From assembly GCA_031279825.1 (NCBI GenBank), contig JAITHT010000090.1, positions 1 through 64,000 on the forward strand: 64,000 nt of DNA, read 5' to 3'. This DNA comes from Desulfovibrio sp. (GTDB lineage: Bacteria > Desulfobacterota > Desulfovibrionia > Desulfovibrionales > Desulfovibrionaceae). The translations under genes and the position numbers were made by a program. Shown piece by piece: positions 8,521-17,675 of the stretch (its first letter is position 1; every line of letters begins with the position of its first letter). The notes below the pieces were generated by a model. The model was given only the letters and a program-made list of their open reading frames with translations. It had not been told where the DNA came from and searched no databases.

Positions 8521-9864
8521 CTAGGAGCGGGCGAGCAGGGAGAGTTGCGTGAGGCTGTCCTGTAAAGAATGCCTGTCTTCAATGTTCTGGCGAAGAAAGG
8601 CGTTGATGAGGGGGAGAGCGGATATGGCCTTGTCTATGTCGGGATTGGAGCCCGGGGCATAGGCGCCGATATTGACCATATCTTCAACGCGTTTGAAGGT
8701 GGCCAGGCGGGAGATGACGACGCGTCCGTTCTCCATGGCATCCTGAGGGCAGACGTCGGTGCGCAGGCGGCTGACGGAGCGCAGAACGTCGATGGCCGGA
8801 AAGTGCCCCTGGTCGGCCAGTTCCCTTGTAAGGACGATGTGCCCGTCGAGTATGGAGCGCGCGGCGTCGGCAACGGGTTCGTTAAAGTCGTCGCCGTCCA
8901 CAAGCACGGTGTAAATGCCGGTAATGGAACCGCGTTCGTTCCTCCCCGCGCGCTCAAGGAGTTTGGGGAGTTGCGCGAATACGGAAGGCGTATAGCCTTT
9001 GGTGGTGGGCGGCTCGCCTACGGCCAGGCCTATTTCGCGCGCGGCCATGGCGAAACGGGTGATGGAGTCCATCATAAGCAGGACGTCCTTGCCCTGATCC
9101 CGGTAGTATTCGGCTACGGCCGTAGCCGCGTGGGCGGCGCGCATGCGGATAAGGGCGGACTGATCCGAGGTGGCGACGATAAGGACAGAACGGGCCATGC
9201 CTTCAGCGCCGAGATCCTTTTCCATAAATTCCAGAACTTCCCTGCCTCGCTCGCCCACAAGGGCTATGACGTTGACGTCGGCCCTGGTATAGCGGGCCAT
9301 CATGCCCATAAGAGTGGATTTGCCCACGCCAGATCCGGACATGATGCCCACGCGCTGTCCCTTGCCCAGAGTAAGCAGGGAGTTAATCGCGCGCACGCCC
9401 ACATCGAGCGGGTCGCTGATTCGCGGCCGCAGCAGGGGCGGAGGAGGGTCAGCATACAGGGGGGCGGCGTCAGGGAGCGGCGGGCAGGAGTTTTTGTCCA
9501 GCGGGACGCCGAAGGCGTCAAAGGCATGCCCCAGCATGTTCGACCCCACAGGGAAGATCGGGGGCAGGCTTGAGTTGCGCACCAGGCTGCCCGGCCGCAC
9601 GCCGCGCAAATCTCCGTAAGGCATGAACAACAGATTGCCGTCACGGAAACCGACCACCTCGACGGGCACGGCCCCGTCGTCCTGTTCGTTTCCAAGGCCG
9701 TCACCGCGGACGGATTCGGGCAGAATATGACAGAGGGAACCGAGAGGGGCCTTAATGCCGCTGCCTTCGGCCACCAGGCCGACTATTTTGCCCACCTTGC
9801 CGTATGCCGTGATCGGACGCAGAGCGGAGAGCATTCGCGCGGCGTCTTGCGGGTCAGGACTCAT
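8521..9864 (-). CDS. fliI: Flagellum-specific ATPase FliI
   Basis: 447-residue cytoplasmic ATPase of the flagellar type III export apparatus, an F1-beta homologue working with FliH and FliJ. Walker A is SGSGVGKST (~175), Walker B VLLMMDSITRF, and the C-terminal helical domain is intact. I chose the ATG at 9864 (MSPDPQD), which overlaps the fliH end by 11 bp; a longer frame to 9927 lies wholly inside fliH. Last gene of the flgB-fliI operon; fliJ is not present downstream. Confidence 0.96.
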   Translation of the reverse strand: MSPDPQDAARMLSALRPITAYGKVGKIVGLVAEGSGIKAPLGSLCHILPESVRGDGLGNEQDDGAVPVEVVGFRDGNLLFMPYGDLRGVRPGSLVRNSSLPPIFPVGSNMLGHAFDAFGVPLDKNSCPPLPDAAPLYADPPPPLLRPRISDPLDVGVRAINSLLTLGKGQRVGIMSGSGVGKSTLMGMMARYTRADVNVIALVGERGREVLEFMEKDLGAEGMARSVLIVATSDQSALIRMRAAHAATAVAEYYRDQGKDVLLMMDSITRFAMAAREIGLAVGEPPTTKGYTPSVFAQLPKLLERAGRNERGSITGIYTVLVDGDDFNEPVADAARSILDGHIVLTRELADQGHFPAIDVLRSVSRLRTDVCPQDAMENGRVVISRLATFKRVEDMVNIGAYAPGSNPDIDKAISALPLINAFLRQNIEDRHSLQDSLTQLSLLARS

Positions 9865-10630
9865 GATCGTTGCCGCCGGCAGGGACGCCGGCATCCTGCG
9901 AGACAGGGGCGGGGATACATTCGGCAAGACTCAGACGGCCCAACACTTCCTCCACGGCGGCGCGTCTGCTCTCCAGACGGCCTTCGGCCAGAGAGGATTC
10001 GCTTTCAACCACCATGCCTCCGGCGGAAACATTGTCGTCGCTCCGGACCCTCCAGCTTTTGACGTCAGGATAGCGCGACTGCGTGATGGCGAGGATATCG
10101 GCGATGACAGGCTCGTCTTCGGCGTTAACGCGGATGAGTATTTCGCGCCGTTTCTCCAAAAGGCTCACGGCCTCGACAAGGAGAGACTCCAGAACGGCCC
10201 GGCGTTCGGCCGTAAGCTGGATGGCGGTGATTTTTTCGACCGCCAGACGAGAGACGTTGACGATATCGTCGCGCCACTGATCGAAGATATGCGAACATTG
10301 GCCTTCAATGGCGCCGAGTACGGAAGAGACGGATTCGGCCATGGTGTTCCGGAAATTGTCAAGTTCGGCCTGAGCGTTGTCCATGCCGGCCTGGAATCCT
10401 TCCTGTTTGGCGGCTTCCTGGAGGCGCGTCGCTTCGGCTCTGGCTTCGGCGATGATGCTCGCGGCCAGGTGTTCGGCTTTTTCTTTCACCCTGTCCAAAT
10501 AGGCGCTTTCGTCGGCGGCCGTCCAAGAAGCGGCGCGGTTGCGCTCCAGACCGCTGAGAAGGCGTTCCCGCCCCTGGGAGAAAAGGGTGCCCCACTTGCC
10601 GTCGTCTTTTTTGGAATCAGACAAAGACAT
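9854..10630 (-). CDS. fliH: Flagellar assembly protein FliH
   Basis: 258 residues. Ala/Glu/Lys-rich N-terminal helix with coiled-coil character (~25-110), then the FliH/V-ATPase E-like C-terminal domain (~115-240). FliH is the peripheral stator-like regulator of FliI. The start MSLSDSKK at 10630 is preceded by GGTGGAGG and overlaps the 3' end of fliG by 14 bp, implying translational coupling. Identity rests on composition and position between fliG and fliI. Confidence 0.9.
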   Translation of the reverse strand: MSLSDSKKDDGKWGTLFSQGRERLLSGLERNRAASWTAADESAYLDRVKEKAEHLAASIIAEARAEATRLQEAAKQEGFQAGMDNAQAELDNFRNTMAESVSSVLGAIEGQCSHIFDQWRDDIVNVSRLAVEKITAIQLTAERRAVLESLLVEAVSLLEKRREILIRVNAEDEPVIADILAITQSRYPDVKSWRVRSDDNVSAGGMVVESESSLAEGRLESRRAAVEEVLGRLSLAECIPAPVSQDAGVPAGGNDHES

Positions 10631-11630
10631 CGCCTCCACCCCTGCTGATGACGACGCGGCCTTCGCCTTCCAGACGGCGTACGATCTTGACGATATTCTG
10701 CTGGGCCGCTTCCACGTCGGCAAGACGGGTCGGCCCCATGATTTCCAGATCTTCGCGAATCATGTTGCCGGCGCGTTCGGACATATTTTTGAAGAACAGT
10801 TCTTTCATATCGTCGGAGGCACCGCGCAGGGCCATGGTGAGGTCCTCGTTGGAAATTTCTTTAAGAAGCTCGCGGATGGAACGATCTTCAAGGGTTTTGA
10901 CGTCGTCGAACACGAACATGAGATTGCGGATTTCCTCGGCCATGGTCGGGGATTCTTCTTCGATTTCCGCCAGGACTTCTTCCTCGGTGGAGCGATCGAC
11001 GGCGTTGAGGATTTCCGCCACGGAGGCGACCCCGCCCACCTTTCTGCCTTCTTTGCCGCCCATGGCGATAAGCTGGCTTTGCAACACCTTGTCAACAGCC
11101 ATAAGCATTTCCTCCGGCACCGCCTCAAGTTTCGCCAGACGCATGAGTATTTCCGTGCGCGCGCCCGCGGGTAAATTGGTCAGCAGGTCCGCCGCGTGAT
11201 CGCTGGCCAGATTGCCGATAATAAGAGCGAGGGTTTGCGGGTGTTCGTTGCGCAGAATTTGGGCCAGCAGTTTGGGGCTGACCTTGCCGATTTCGCGGAA
11301 AGGCTGCGGTCCGGTGTCCAGATTCAGGAAGTCGGTGACATATTTAGCCGTATCGCTGTCAACATTGGGCAGAAGCAGTCGTTTGACGGCGTCCTGGCCG
11401 CCCCGGATCATTTCCCTTCCGGTAATCAGGGCGTGGTAATACTCCCGCAGGACCTCCTCCACGGTTTCTTTGGGCACGGTGTCCAGATCAACCATAGCCC
11501 TGGAGACGGCGGCCAATTCTTCCCGCTCCATGCGCTTGAACACTTCCGCGGCGAATTGTTCGCCGAGAGTGAGAAGAAGGACCGCTGTTTTTTTCGCGCC
11601 TTCAACGGACAGGGGAGAATCTGTTGCCAT
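10617..11630 (-). CDS. fliG: Flagellar motor switch protein FliG
   Basis: 337-residue C-ring protein that couples stator torque to the rotor. It shows the N-terminal FliF-binding domain, the middle EHPQ motif (NEHPQTLALIIGNL, ~130), and the C-terminal charged torque helix region (MFVFDDVKTLEDRSIRELLKEI) whose conserved Arg/Asp/Glu residues are present. The start MATDSPLS at 11630 has GGAGCAG upstream; the frame stays open a further 38 codons but without a ribosome site. Length is normal. Confidence 0.97.
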   Translation of the reverse strand: MATDSPLSVEGAKKTAVLLLTLGEQFAAEVFKRMEREELAAVSRAMVDLDTVPKETVEEVLREYYHALITGREMIRGGQDAVKRLLLPNVDSDTAKYVTDFLNLDTGPQPFREIGKVSPKLLAQILRNEHPQTLALIIGNLASDHAADLLTNLPAGARTEILMRLAKLEAVPEEMLMAVDKVLQSQLIAMGGKEGRKVGGVASVAEILNAVDRSTEEEVLAEIEEESPTMAEEIRNLMFVFDDVKTLEDRSIRELLKEISNEDLTMALRGASDDMKELFFKNMSERAGNMIREDLEIMGPTRLADVEAAQQNIVKIVRRLEGEGRVVISRGGGDVFV

Positions 11631-11971
11631 ACTGCTGCTCCTTGATAGCAGGTAACGCTTCAACCAGTCGTGTAACGGCGGGCAAAGCCCGCCTGCGACT
11701 ATTTCCGGCGGCAAGGGCCTTTCAGTATAGCCTTTGCCGGGCATTTTTACGCGACGCCCCGGATCGCGCGCCGGCTTTTTCTATACGCGAGTACGGGGTC
11801 CGTGTCGAGTAAGGGCGGGGAGCCCCGCATCCGGTCGAGTCCCGGCCGGGAATGGCGCGCGGACATACGTAATCGTTACGGATCTCAAAAAAGTATGAAG
11901 TGCGGAGGCGGGAGAAAGGAAGGAGCCTTTCACAAAAGCTCCCGCCCTTTCTCTCGGGGCGGCGTTTTCGC
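11631..11971. other. Intergenic spacer fliF-fliG (341 bp)
   Basis: No gene is supported here. It holds a perfect short hairpin GGCGGGC-AAA-GCCCGCC (11677-11693) near the fliG start and a GC-rich purine tract (11900-11960). Such a long gap inside an otherwise overlapping operon is unusual; it could hold an internal promoter or an mRNA structure that tunes fliG levels, but no clear promoter is visible. Confidence 0.5.
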
Positions 11972-13606
11972 TTACGCCGCCCGTGCCGGTACGGAACCGC
12001 TCTTGGCGGGCTCTTTGAGCCAGCTTCTGATGATACCGATGGCCTGCTCGATATTCTGTTCGCTCAACTGCAGGGAATGAGCCTTGATATCTTCAATTTT
12101 TTCCAGCATGGCGGTGGCGGCCACGGCTTCATCGTCCTCTTCCACGAGGGCGAGGCGTTCATCCGACTGGGGCAGTCCCTCAAGCCCTTCCAGCATACGA
12201 CCTTCCACCTTGGGCCGGATGAGCGCCAGCACCACCGGCCGCACTATCATGATCAGGAAGAGAAAGACCAGGAGGGCGTTGAGCAGGGGTTTGCCGAGGC
12301 GCATCGCGTATTCGGTGATGATGGAGGCCGTGCTGGGCGCGCTGTCCATATCCACGGCGCCGAAGGCGATGTTGCTTACCTCAAGGGTATCGCCGCGCGC
12401 GGAGTCCAGGCCGACGGCATTGGACACGAGCTGGCGGATGCGCTTGAGTTCCTCGTCGCTTCTCGGCTTGAAAGCCGTGACGCCGTCGGCGTTCTTTTCA
12501 TAGGTGCCGTCCACGATGACGGCTACGGTCAGGCGATCGATGATGCCCACCGTACCGACGATACTGTGCTCTTCCTTGTTGATTTCAAAGTTGGTGGTGC
12601 GCTGTTCCCGTGTGGCTTGCTGGTTGGACGTGGTGCCGCTGGGTCCGTCGCCGCGAAAATTGGGGTCGGGCACGCCGCCTTCAAGGGAGGCCCGGCCCTG
12701 CGTACTCTCTTCACTGCGCATTTCCGAGCGGACAACGGTTTTTTCCGGATCGTAAATTTCCTTGCGGACGGTTTTCTGGCTGAAATCCAGTTCGGCGTTG
12801 ACCCTGGCGATGACCCTGCCGGCACCCACCACGGGCATGAGCAATTCTTCAATACGGCGTTCGATATTCTGCTGGGTAAGCAGCTTGTGATCGAACTGGG
12901 TGCGGGTAAGGCCGTTGAGGGAGCCCTCTTCGTCGGGCTGGTACAAAACCTTGCCGTTGCTGTCGGCAATGGACACCCGGGTTTTATCCAGCCCTTCCAC
13001 TGCCATGGTCACCAGGTTGACGACGGCCTGAACATCCCTGGCTTCCATGTTTTTGCCGCCAGCGAGCTTTACAAGCACGGAAGCGGAAGGTTTTTGCTGC
13101 TCTTCAATAAACAGGCTGCGGTTGGGGATCACCAGATGGACCCGGGCGCTTTCCACGGAGGGAAATTCGCCCATGGTCCGGGCCAGTTCTCCCTCAAGGG
13201 CGCGACGATACGATATCTTTTGCACGAATTCCGGCAGCCCCATCTTCACGTCGTCAAAAATTTCGAAACCGACGCCCTGGCCGGTAACCAGTTTTTCTCC
13301 GGCGATCTTGATACGCTGGCTTTGCACTTTATCCTGGGGTATCAGGATGATAGTCCCTCTGCCGTCCTGTTCAAGACGATGGGAGATTTTTTGGGCTTCC
13401 AGCGACTTGACGATACGGTCGGCATCTTCAGGACTCAGATTGCTGTAGAGAGTGGCAAACTCGGGTCGGCTGAACCAGACGATGAGGCCGACGAATACCG
13501 CAATCACGAAAGTCGAGAGGGCACCGATGAACACACGCTGCGACATGGTGGCACCGGACCAGAAATTGCGGATGTAGTCGCTCGCAGTGGCGAAGATGGC
13601 AGGCAT
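11972..13606 (-). CDS. fliF: Flagellar MS-ring protein FliF
   Basis: 544-residue inner-membrane ring protein on which the basal body is built. The first transmembrane segment is at ~22-45 (VFIGALSTFVIAVFVGLIVW). The YscJ-like ring-building motif domain (~45-220) and the periplasmic beta-collar region (~230-420) follow. The second transmembrane segment is at ~435-455 (LLNALLVFLFLIMIVRPVVL), and the C-terminal cytoplasmic tail binds FliG. GGAGGAAAGG precedes the start. Length matches the family. Confidence 0.97.
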   Translation of the reverse strand: MPAIFATASDYIRNFWSGATMSQRVFIGALSTFVIAVFVGLIVWFSRPEFATLYSNLSPEDADRIVKSLEAQKISHRLEQDGRGTIILIPQDKVQSQRIKIAGEKLVTGQGVGFEIFDDVKMGLPEFVQKISYRRALEGELARTMGEFPSVESARVHLVIPNRSLFIEEQQKPSASVLVKLAGGKNMEARDVQAVVNLVTMAVEGLDKTRVSIADSNGKVLYQPDEEGSLNGLTRTQFDHKLLTQQNIERRIEELLMPVVGAGRVIARVNAELDFSQKTVRKEIYDPEKTVVRSEMRSEESTQGRASLEGGVPDPNFRGDGPSGTTSNQQATREQRTTNFEINKEEHSIVGTVGIIDRLTVAVIVDGTYEKNADGVTAFKPRSDEELKRIRQLVSNAVGLDSARGDTLEVSNIAFGAVDMDSAPSTASIITEYAMRLGKPLLNALLVFLFLIMIVRPVVLALIRPKVEGRMLEGLEGLPQSDERLALVEEDDEAVAATAMLEKIEDIKAHSLQLSEQNIEQAIGIIRSWLKEPAKSGSVPARAA

Positions 13607-13654
13607 GGACCTTTCCTCCGGAATATGACGTGATCGTTATAGTGAAAAAATGCC

Positions 13655-13984
13655 CTAAAACTGGAGACGCGTCAGTTCTTTATACGCTTCCATAATCTTA
13701 TTGCGCACGGCTGCCGTCATGTTCATCGCCAGACCGGCTTTTTGCATGGTGATCATGAGTTCATGCACGTTCTGGCTCTGGCCCGAGGCAAAGGCGTCAG
13801 TCATGACGGAACGTTCCGCCTGCAAACTGTTCACCTTTTCGAGCGAATGGGCCAGCACGTCGGCGAAATTGTTCGCCGACGCCTTTTCCGGCGAGAGGCC
13901 GCCGGATTGTATTTTCTTTTCCGCCTGGGCAAAGTTGCGCAGAGCGTTACCGTACGCCTGCAGGGCTGTCGTTTGAATAGTCAT
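13655..13984 (-). CDS. fliE: Flagellar hook-basal body protein FliE
   Basis: 109 residues. FliE joins the MS ring to the rod. The C-terminal half shows the family pattern (VHELMITMQKAGLAMNMTAAVRNKIMEAYKEL). GGAGCGCGAG lies upstream of the ATG. Placed between flgC and fliF as is standard. Confidence 0.96.
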   Translation of the reverse strand: MTIQTTALQAYGNALRNFAQAEKKIQSGGLSPEKASANNFADVLAHSLEKVNSLQAERSVMTDAFASGQSQNVHELMITMQKAGLAMNMTAAVRNKIMEAYKELTRLQF

Positions 13985-14005
13985 ACACTCGCGCTCCGGT
14001 CATTA

Positions 14006-14443
14006 TTAGCGGTTGATTTCAAGAGCTTTGTTATACATCTGCTTGATGGAATCCACGGTGGTGACGTTGGCTTCATAACCGCGCTGAGCCGTCATGAGGG
14101 CCGCCATCTCCTCCACGACGTTAACGTCGGGATACGCCACAAAGCCGTTTTCATCGGCATCGGGATGCCCGGGCTCGTATACCATCTTGGCGGGGCGGTT
14201 ATCGACGGCCACGGACTGCACGCGTACGCCGCGCATTTCACGATCAAGGGCGCTTTCCATATGTTTTTTGAAAGGCGCGTCGACTTCCACGGATTCCATG
14301 ACGACGCTCCGCCGGCGATAGGGGCCGCCGTCAGGCGTACGCGTCGTTTTAGCGTTGGCAAGGTTCATGGAGATGATGTTGATATGCGTCCGTTCCGCGC
14401 TTAAGGCGGAGGCGCTCATGTCAAGTGCGGTGATGAAGTCCAT
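14006..14443 (-). CDS. flgC: Flagellar basal-body rod protein FlgC
   Basis: 145-residue proximal rod protein. The N-terminal helix includes the rod/hook consensus (NIISMNLANAKTTRTPDGGPYRR in two parts), and the C-terminal signature region is EEMAALMTAQRGYEANV. Its ATG shares one base with the flgB stop (TAATG), so the two are translationally coupled; GGAAGGG lies upstream inside flgB. Confidence 0.97.
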   Translation of the reverse strand: MDFITALDMSASALSAERTHINIISMNLANAKTTRTPDGGPYRRRSVVMESVEVDAPFKKHMESALDREMRGVRVQSVAVDNRPAKMVYEPGHPDADENGFVAYPDVNVVEEMAALMTAQRGYEANVTTVDSIKQMYNKALEINR

Positions 14444-14853
14444 TATTTCTGCCCTTCCGTAATAATCTGTTTCAATCCTTCAAACCTGCTGCGCAGGGCT
14501 GAGGCCAGCGCCGAATAGTGCAGATTCGTCTTGGCCATGACGGCCATTTCCTTATCAATATCCACCCGGTCTTCGCCGTGCACTACGCGGGGTTTGAACG
14601 CTTTTTCCCATTCCGGACCGAATCCCTCGGCATTAAAGACCGCGGGCATGTGCTTTGCGTCCGTGCGGGCCATCTTGCCTCTGGCGTCAATACCCAGAGC
14701 GGCCTGCAACTCGTCCTCGAAGCTGAGCGAGCGGGCTTTGTAGCCGGGGGTTTTGACGTTCGCCATATTACTGGAGATCACGTTTTGACGTTGCAACTGC
14801 ATGTCAAGGACTTTGCCCATGAGGTTCAGGTCCGATTCAAACAGGCCTTTCAC
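14443..14853 (-). CDS. flgB: Flagellar basal-body rod protein FlgB
   Basis: 136-residue proximal rod protein with the N-terminal motif NVISSNMANVKTPGYKA. I favour the GTG at 14853 (MKGLFESDLNLMGKV). GGAGGG sits 7 bp before it and the product then begins as FlgB proteins usually do; a TTG five codons upstream lacks any ribosome site. First gene of the operon, about 60 bp downstream of a sigma-54 promoter. Confidence 0.95.
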   Translation of the reverse strand: MKGLFESDLNLMGKVLDMQLQRQNVISSNMANVKTPGYKARSLSFEDELQAALGIDARGKMARTDAKHMPAVFNAEGFGPEWEKAFKPRVVHGEDRVDIDKEMAVMAKTNLHYSALASALRSRFEGLKQIITEGQK

Positions 14854-14915
14854 ACCGGTTCCCTCCAAAGTTTGTGCGGAGCGGGAAAATATTTCCCAGC
14901 CAAATGCGAAATTGT

Positions 14916-14932
14916 AAGCAATAATTGTTCCA
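14916..14932 (-). promoter_or_regulatory. Sigma-54 (RpoN) promoter of the flgB-fliI operon
   Basis: Minus strand reads TGGAACAATTATTGCTT. The invariant GG (-24) and GC (-12) are separated by exactly 10 bp and TTGC matches the -12 element. The transcription start would fall near 14904, about 50 bp before the flgB GTG. Sigma-54 control of flagellar rod genes is well known in several proteobacteria. Confidence 0.8.
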
Positions 14933-15290
14933 TTTATATAACATATTGAATTATATCTATAATTATATCATAAAGCATGGAGAGAGCGTCGGTTTTTTGG
15001 AAGCGGGGGAGTATTCCTGATGAGGCCGGCGGGGCGGCAAAATATTCCCTCAGTCTTGGATAACGACTGAGCTGTACCGGTAAGAGCGCGATCCCGTCCG
15101 CTATTGCCCGGTGAAGGAAATCGTTGCGGGCACAGTGGCAACAAGGGCGGCTCGTTTCAATATATTGTTTTAATACAATATGTTATATTGCATTAACGAT
15201 GCCTTTGCCTCCATAATATGCGGTATGGCGCAGAGCGCTTCGCGCCGGGCGTAAAAAAAATGACGCGGGGGAAATATCCGGTAAATCCAT

Positions 15291-15308
15291 TTGGCATGAT
15301 AGTTGCTC
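15291..15308 (+). promoter_or_regulatory. Sigma-54 (RpoN) promoter of the TPR-protein gene
   Basis: TTGGCATGATAGTTGCTC matches the RpoN consensus TGGCACG-N4-TTGCW at all but one position, with GG-N10-GC spacing. Predicted start about 15320, 80 bp before the gene's ATG. Confidence 0.82.
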
Positions 15309-15399
15309 AAACAGAATCGTCGCCGCCGTGCGCCGGAAAAAATCACCGCGGCTTGATTTGTCTGAACAGGGAACCATATATTACTTAGAGGAGGGGATC

Positions 15400-15957
15400 A
15401 TGAATAACCCGGATTACGAAATCAATAAGGAACTGGGCGAATGCTATCTGTTCATGGGCGAATATGATAAAGCCCACAGCTATTACACCAAGGCCGTCAC
15501 CTGCAACGACAGCGTGGCCGAACCTTACATGGGCCTTGCCGCCATTGCCGTGAGCCAGGGCAGGCTTGACGATGCCCATACCCTCTACGCTAAGGCCAAT
15601 GCCCTTGAGCCGGGCGAAAAGCCCTTGACCGGCCTCGGCATGATCGAGGTGGAACAGGGCAAGTATGCCGAGGCTTTCGCGAATTTCTCCGCCGCCCTGG
15701 ACTATAACCCCGGCAATATGATGGTGGTGAACAGCCTGTTGCAGTTGGCCCATGTGCTGGGCCGTCTGCCGGAGATCATCCCGTATCTGGAAGCGGCCCT
15801 TGATCTCGGCGACACGGAGGCCGTCCGTTTCGCCCTGTCCGCCTGCCTGTTGGCCGTGGGGCGCGAAGATGAAGCGAAAACGCATCTGGAAATTTTGATT
15901 GGCGAATACCCGTCCAACGACAACGCCAAACAACTTTACGCGCAACTAGCCGCGTAA
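15400..15957 (+). CDS. TPR-repeat protein under sigma-54 control
   Basis: 185 residues made almost wholly of tetratricopeptide repeats (about five 34-residue units, e.g. ELGECYLFMGEYDKAHSYYTKA and GLGMIEVEQGKYAEAFANFSAA). The role is a protein-protein scaffold; no catalytic motif and no signal peptide. The start at 15400 has GGAGGGG 6 bp upstream; the frame extends 24 codons further but without support. The perfect sigma-54 promoter and the divergent flagellar operon suggest a motility or chemotaxis role, but this is inference. Confidence 0.85.
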   Translation: MNNPDYEINKELGECYLFMGEYDKAHSYYTKAVTCNDSVAEPYMGLAAIAVSQGRLDDAHTLYAKANALEPGEKPLTGLGMIEVEQGKYAEAFANFSAALDYNPGNMMVVNSLLQLAHVLGRLPEIIPYLEAALDLGDTEAVRFALSACLLAVGREDEAKTHLEILIGEYPSNDNAKQLYAQLAA

Positions 15958-16009
15958 AACCGTGATTGACGGGAACACACTCCCCTCGTCACACTGATCC
16001 CCCCCGTAC

Positions 16010-16049
16010 GATTTCCCGGCCTCACGCTGGCGCGAGAGGCCGGGAAATC
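16010..16049 (+). terminator. Long hairpin after the TPR gene (possible terminator)
   Basis: GATTTCCCGGCCTC (16010-16023) pairs perfectly over 14 bp with GAGGCCGGGAAATC (16036-16049) across a 12-base loop. No U-run follows on the plus strand, so it may be a mRNA-stabilising structure or a Rho-independent terminator lacking a tail. The remaining 375 bases up to the next gene show no other gene. Confidence 0.55.
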
Positions 16050-16425
16050 AAGAAGCAAGGGGGAAGACGCAACGCGCGGACGCCGGCATGTGTTCATCCG
16101 CGCCTATTCCCTTCGCGCAGGAAAAAAGAGTTTCTTTACATAAGTCGTATAGGTGAAGTACATACGCTTGTGCGCGGAAATTCTTTTTGCGCCGCAAGGG
16201 AGTTTTTTCCGGACGGCAGGAGCGGAAGAACGGCTATGCGTGTCCCTTGCGCGGCTTGAGCGCGTTATTGCCATCTTGCATAAGCGGATATCCGCAATGA
16301 GCATACGGATCTTTCTTTTCTGTTGCCGCTCCCCTGAAGCTTTCAGGGAGCGGGCGGGCCGCCCGGGATATGGAGCCGTATTCGGCTTGTGCCGGCGCTT
16401 GCGCCTTTTGCCGGAGAAATGCCGC

Positions 16426-17571
16426 GTGTTTCCGCTTTCTCTTCTCCTTTGTGCATTTTTTCCGCTCGTTTTTCTGGCCGCCTGCGATAATGTCGCCAAA
16501 GGCCCCGCGCAGGAGGGGCCGGTGATTCCCGTCCGCATCGGCGTTGCGAAAACACAGGATATGCCCCGCATTCTCGAGGCGGTGGGTAATGTCGAAGCCT
16601 TTTCTTCCGTTCAGGTTAAACCGCAGGTCAGCGGACAGATTATTGACGTGCCGGTGACCGCCGGTCAGGAAGTGCAGCAGGGAGACGTTCTTTTCCGTCT
16701 GGATCCGCGTCCCTTTGACGCGGCGGTGGCCGAAGCCGAGGCCCTTCTGGCCCGTAACCGCGCCTTGCTTGATAAAGCGAAGCAGGATGTCGTCCGTTAT
16801 TCCAGTCTCCTCAAGCAGGGGGTGATCAGCCGGGAATCCTTTGATCAGCTTGCCACCGCCGAAAAAACCGTACACGCGGATATTGAACGGGATAAGGCCG
16901 CCGTCCAGAGCGCAAAGCTTAACCGCGAATACTCCGTGATGCGCGCGCCGGTCGCCGGAAAACTCGGCGATATTCTCGTGCGTCTGGGCAACGTCATCAA
17001 AGCGAACGACGAGCGTACGCTTGTGGTCATCAACTCCCTGCGGCCCGCTGAAGTGCACTTCAGCGTGGCCGAGCGTTTTCTTCCCGCCATTCTCAAGCGT
17101 CTTAAAGAGGGCGTGCTGCATGTGGACGTTTTGCCTGAGGGGGACGGCGGTTCCGCTATCCGCGGCGCCCTTACCGCAGTGAACAACGAAGTGGACCGCA
17201 CCACGGGCAGCATACGCCTGCAGGCCTTGTTTTCCAATGAAGACAACCGGCTTTGGCCGGGACAGTTCGTTCGCGTTTCTCTCGTTATGGAAACGCTTCA
17301 AAACGCCGTGGTCGTGCCGGAAAAAGCCGTCCAGGAGGGAATATCGGGCCGCTACGTTTACGTGGCCGTTCCCGAAGGCAAGGATCGCTACCGCGTTTCG
17401 CTGGTCAACGTATCCACGGAAAACGCGTCCGGCGATCTTGTCGTTGTCACCTCCGGCCTTGCCGACGGCGATATTATCATCACTGAAGGGCAGTTGGGTC
17501 TTTCTCCCGGCGCTCTCGCCATGGACATGGGAAACCGGCCCCCCGCGGACGGCGGTAAAAAAAGCGAGTGA
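16426..17571 (+). CDS. RND efflux periplasmic adaptor (membrane fusion) lipoprotein
   Basis: 381-residue adaptor of an RND tripartite pump. A signal peptide rich in Leu/Phe ends in a lipobox LAAC, so the mature protein is lipid-anchored at Cys ~20. The lipoyl/barrel-sandwich motif VKPQVSGQIIDVPVTAGQ, an alpha-helical hairpin (~100-160), the MRAPVAGKLGD half-motif and a beta-barrel follow. I favour a GTG start at 16426 (GGAG 9 bp upstream), which places the signal peptide at the N-terminus; an ATG at 16297 in the same frame would add 43 residues. Co-directional with the pump gene 104 bp downstream. Confidence 0.9.
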   Translation: MFPLSLLLCAFFPLVFLAACDNVAKGPAQEGPVIPVRIGVAKTQDMPRILEAVGNVEAFSSVQVKPQVSGQIIDVPVTAGQEVQQGDVLFRLDPRPFDAAVAEAEALLARNRALLDKAKQDVVRYSSLLKQGVISRESFDQLATAEKTVHADIERDKAAVQSAKLNREYSVMRAPVAGKLGDILVRLGNVIKANDERTLVVINSLRPAEVHFSVAERFLPAILKRLKEGVLHVDVLPEGDGGSAIRGALTAVNNEVDRTTGSIRLQALFSNEDNRLWPGQFVRVSLVMETLQNAVVVPEKAVQEGISGRYVYVAVPEGKDRYRVSLVNVSTENASGDLVVVTSGLADGDIIITEGQLGLSPGALAMDMGNRPPADGGKKSE

Positions 17572-17620
17572 CGCGGATGCCTCGGCGTTCGCGACGGCCC
17601 TTTTCCATGGTACGGGGATA

Positions 17621-17647
17621 GAGCATGTTCACTCTGAAAATGCTCTA
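17621..17647. repeat. Short palindromic intergenic repeat
   Basis: GAGCATGTTCA and TGAAAATGCTC flank a 3-base loop with one mismatch. It belongs to the same family as the palindromes at 41195 and 48304 and lies between the adaptor and pump genes, where the hairpin could affect relative expression. Confidence 0.75.
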
Positions 17648-17675
17648 AGGTCTTGCCGAGGCATATTGACGCGCT

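Larger units (their letters stand above)
14854..15399. other. 545-bp divergent regulatory region between flgB and the TPR gene
   Basis: Contains two sigma-54 type promoters facing outward (14916-14932 minus; 15291-15308 plus), an AT-rich block at 14935-14975, a perfect hairpin CTCAGTC-9-GACTGAG (15049-15071) and an AT palindrome ATATTGTTTTAATACAATAT (15164-15183). Sigma-54 needs enhancer-binding sites, and these palindromes are plausible operator sites. No gene is supported inside. Confidence 0.6.
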
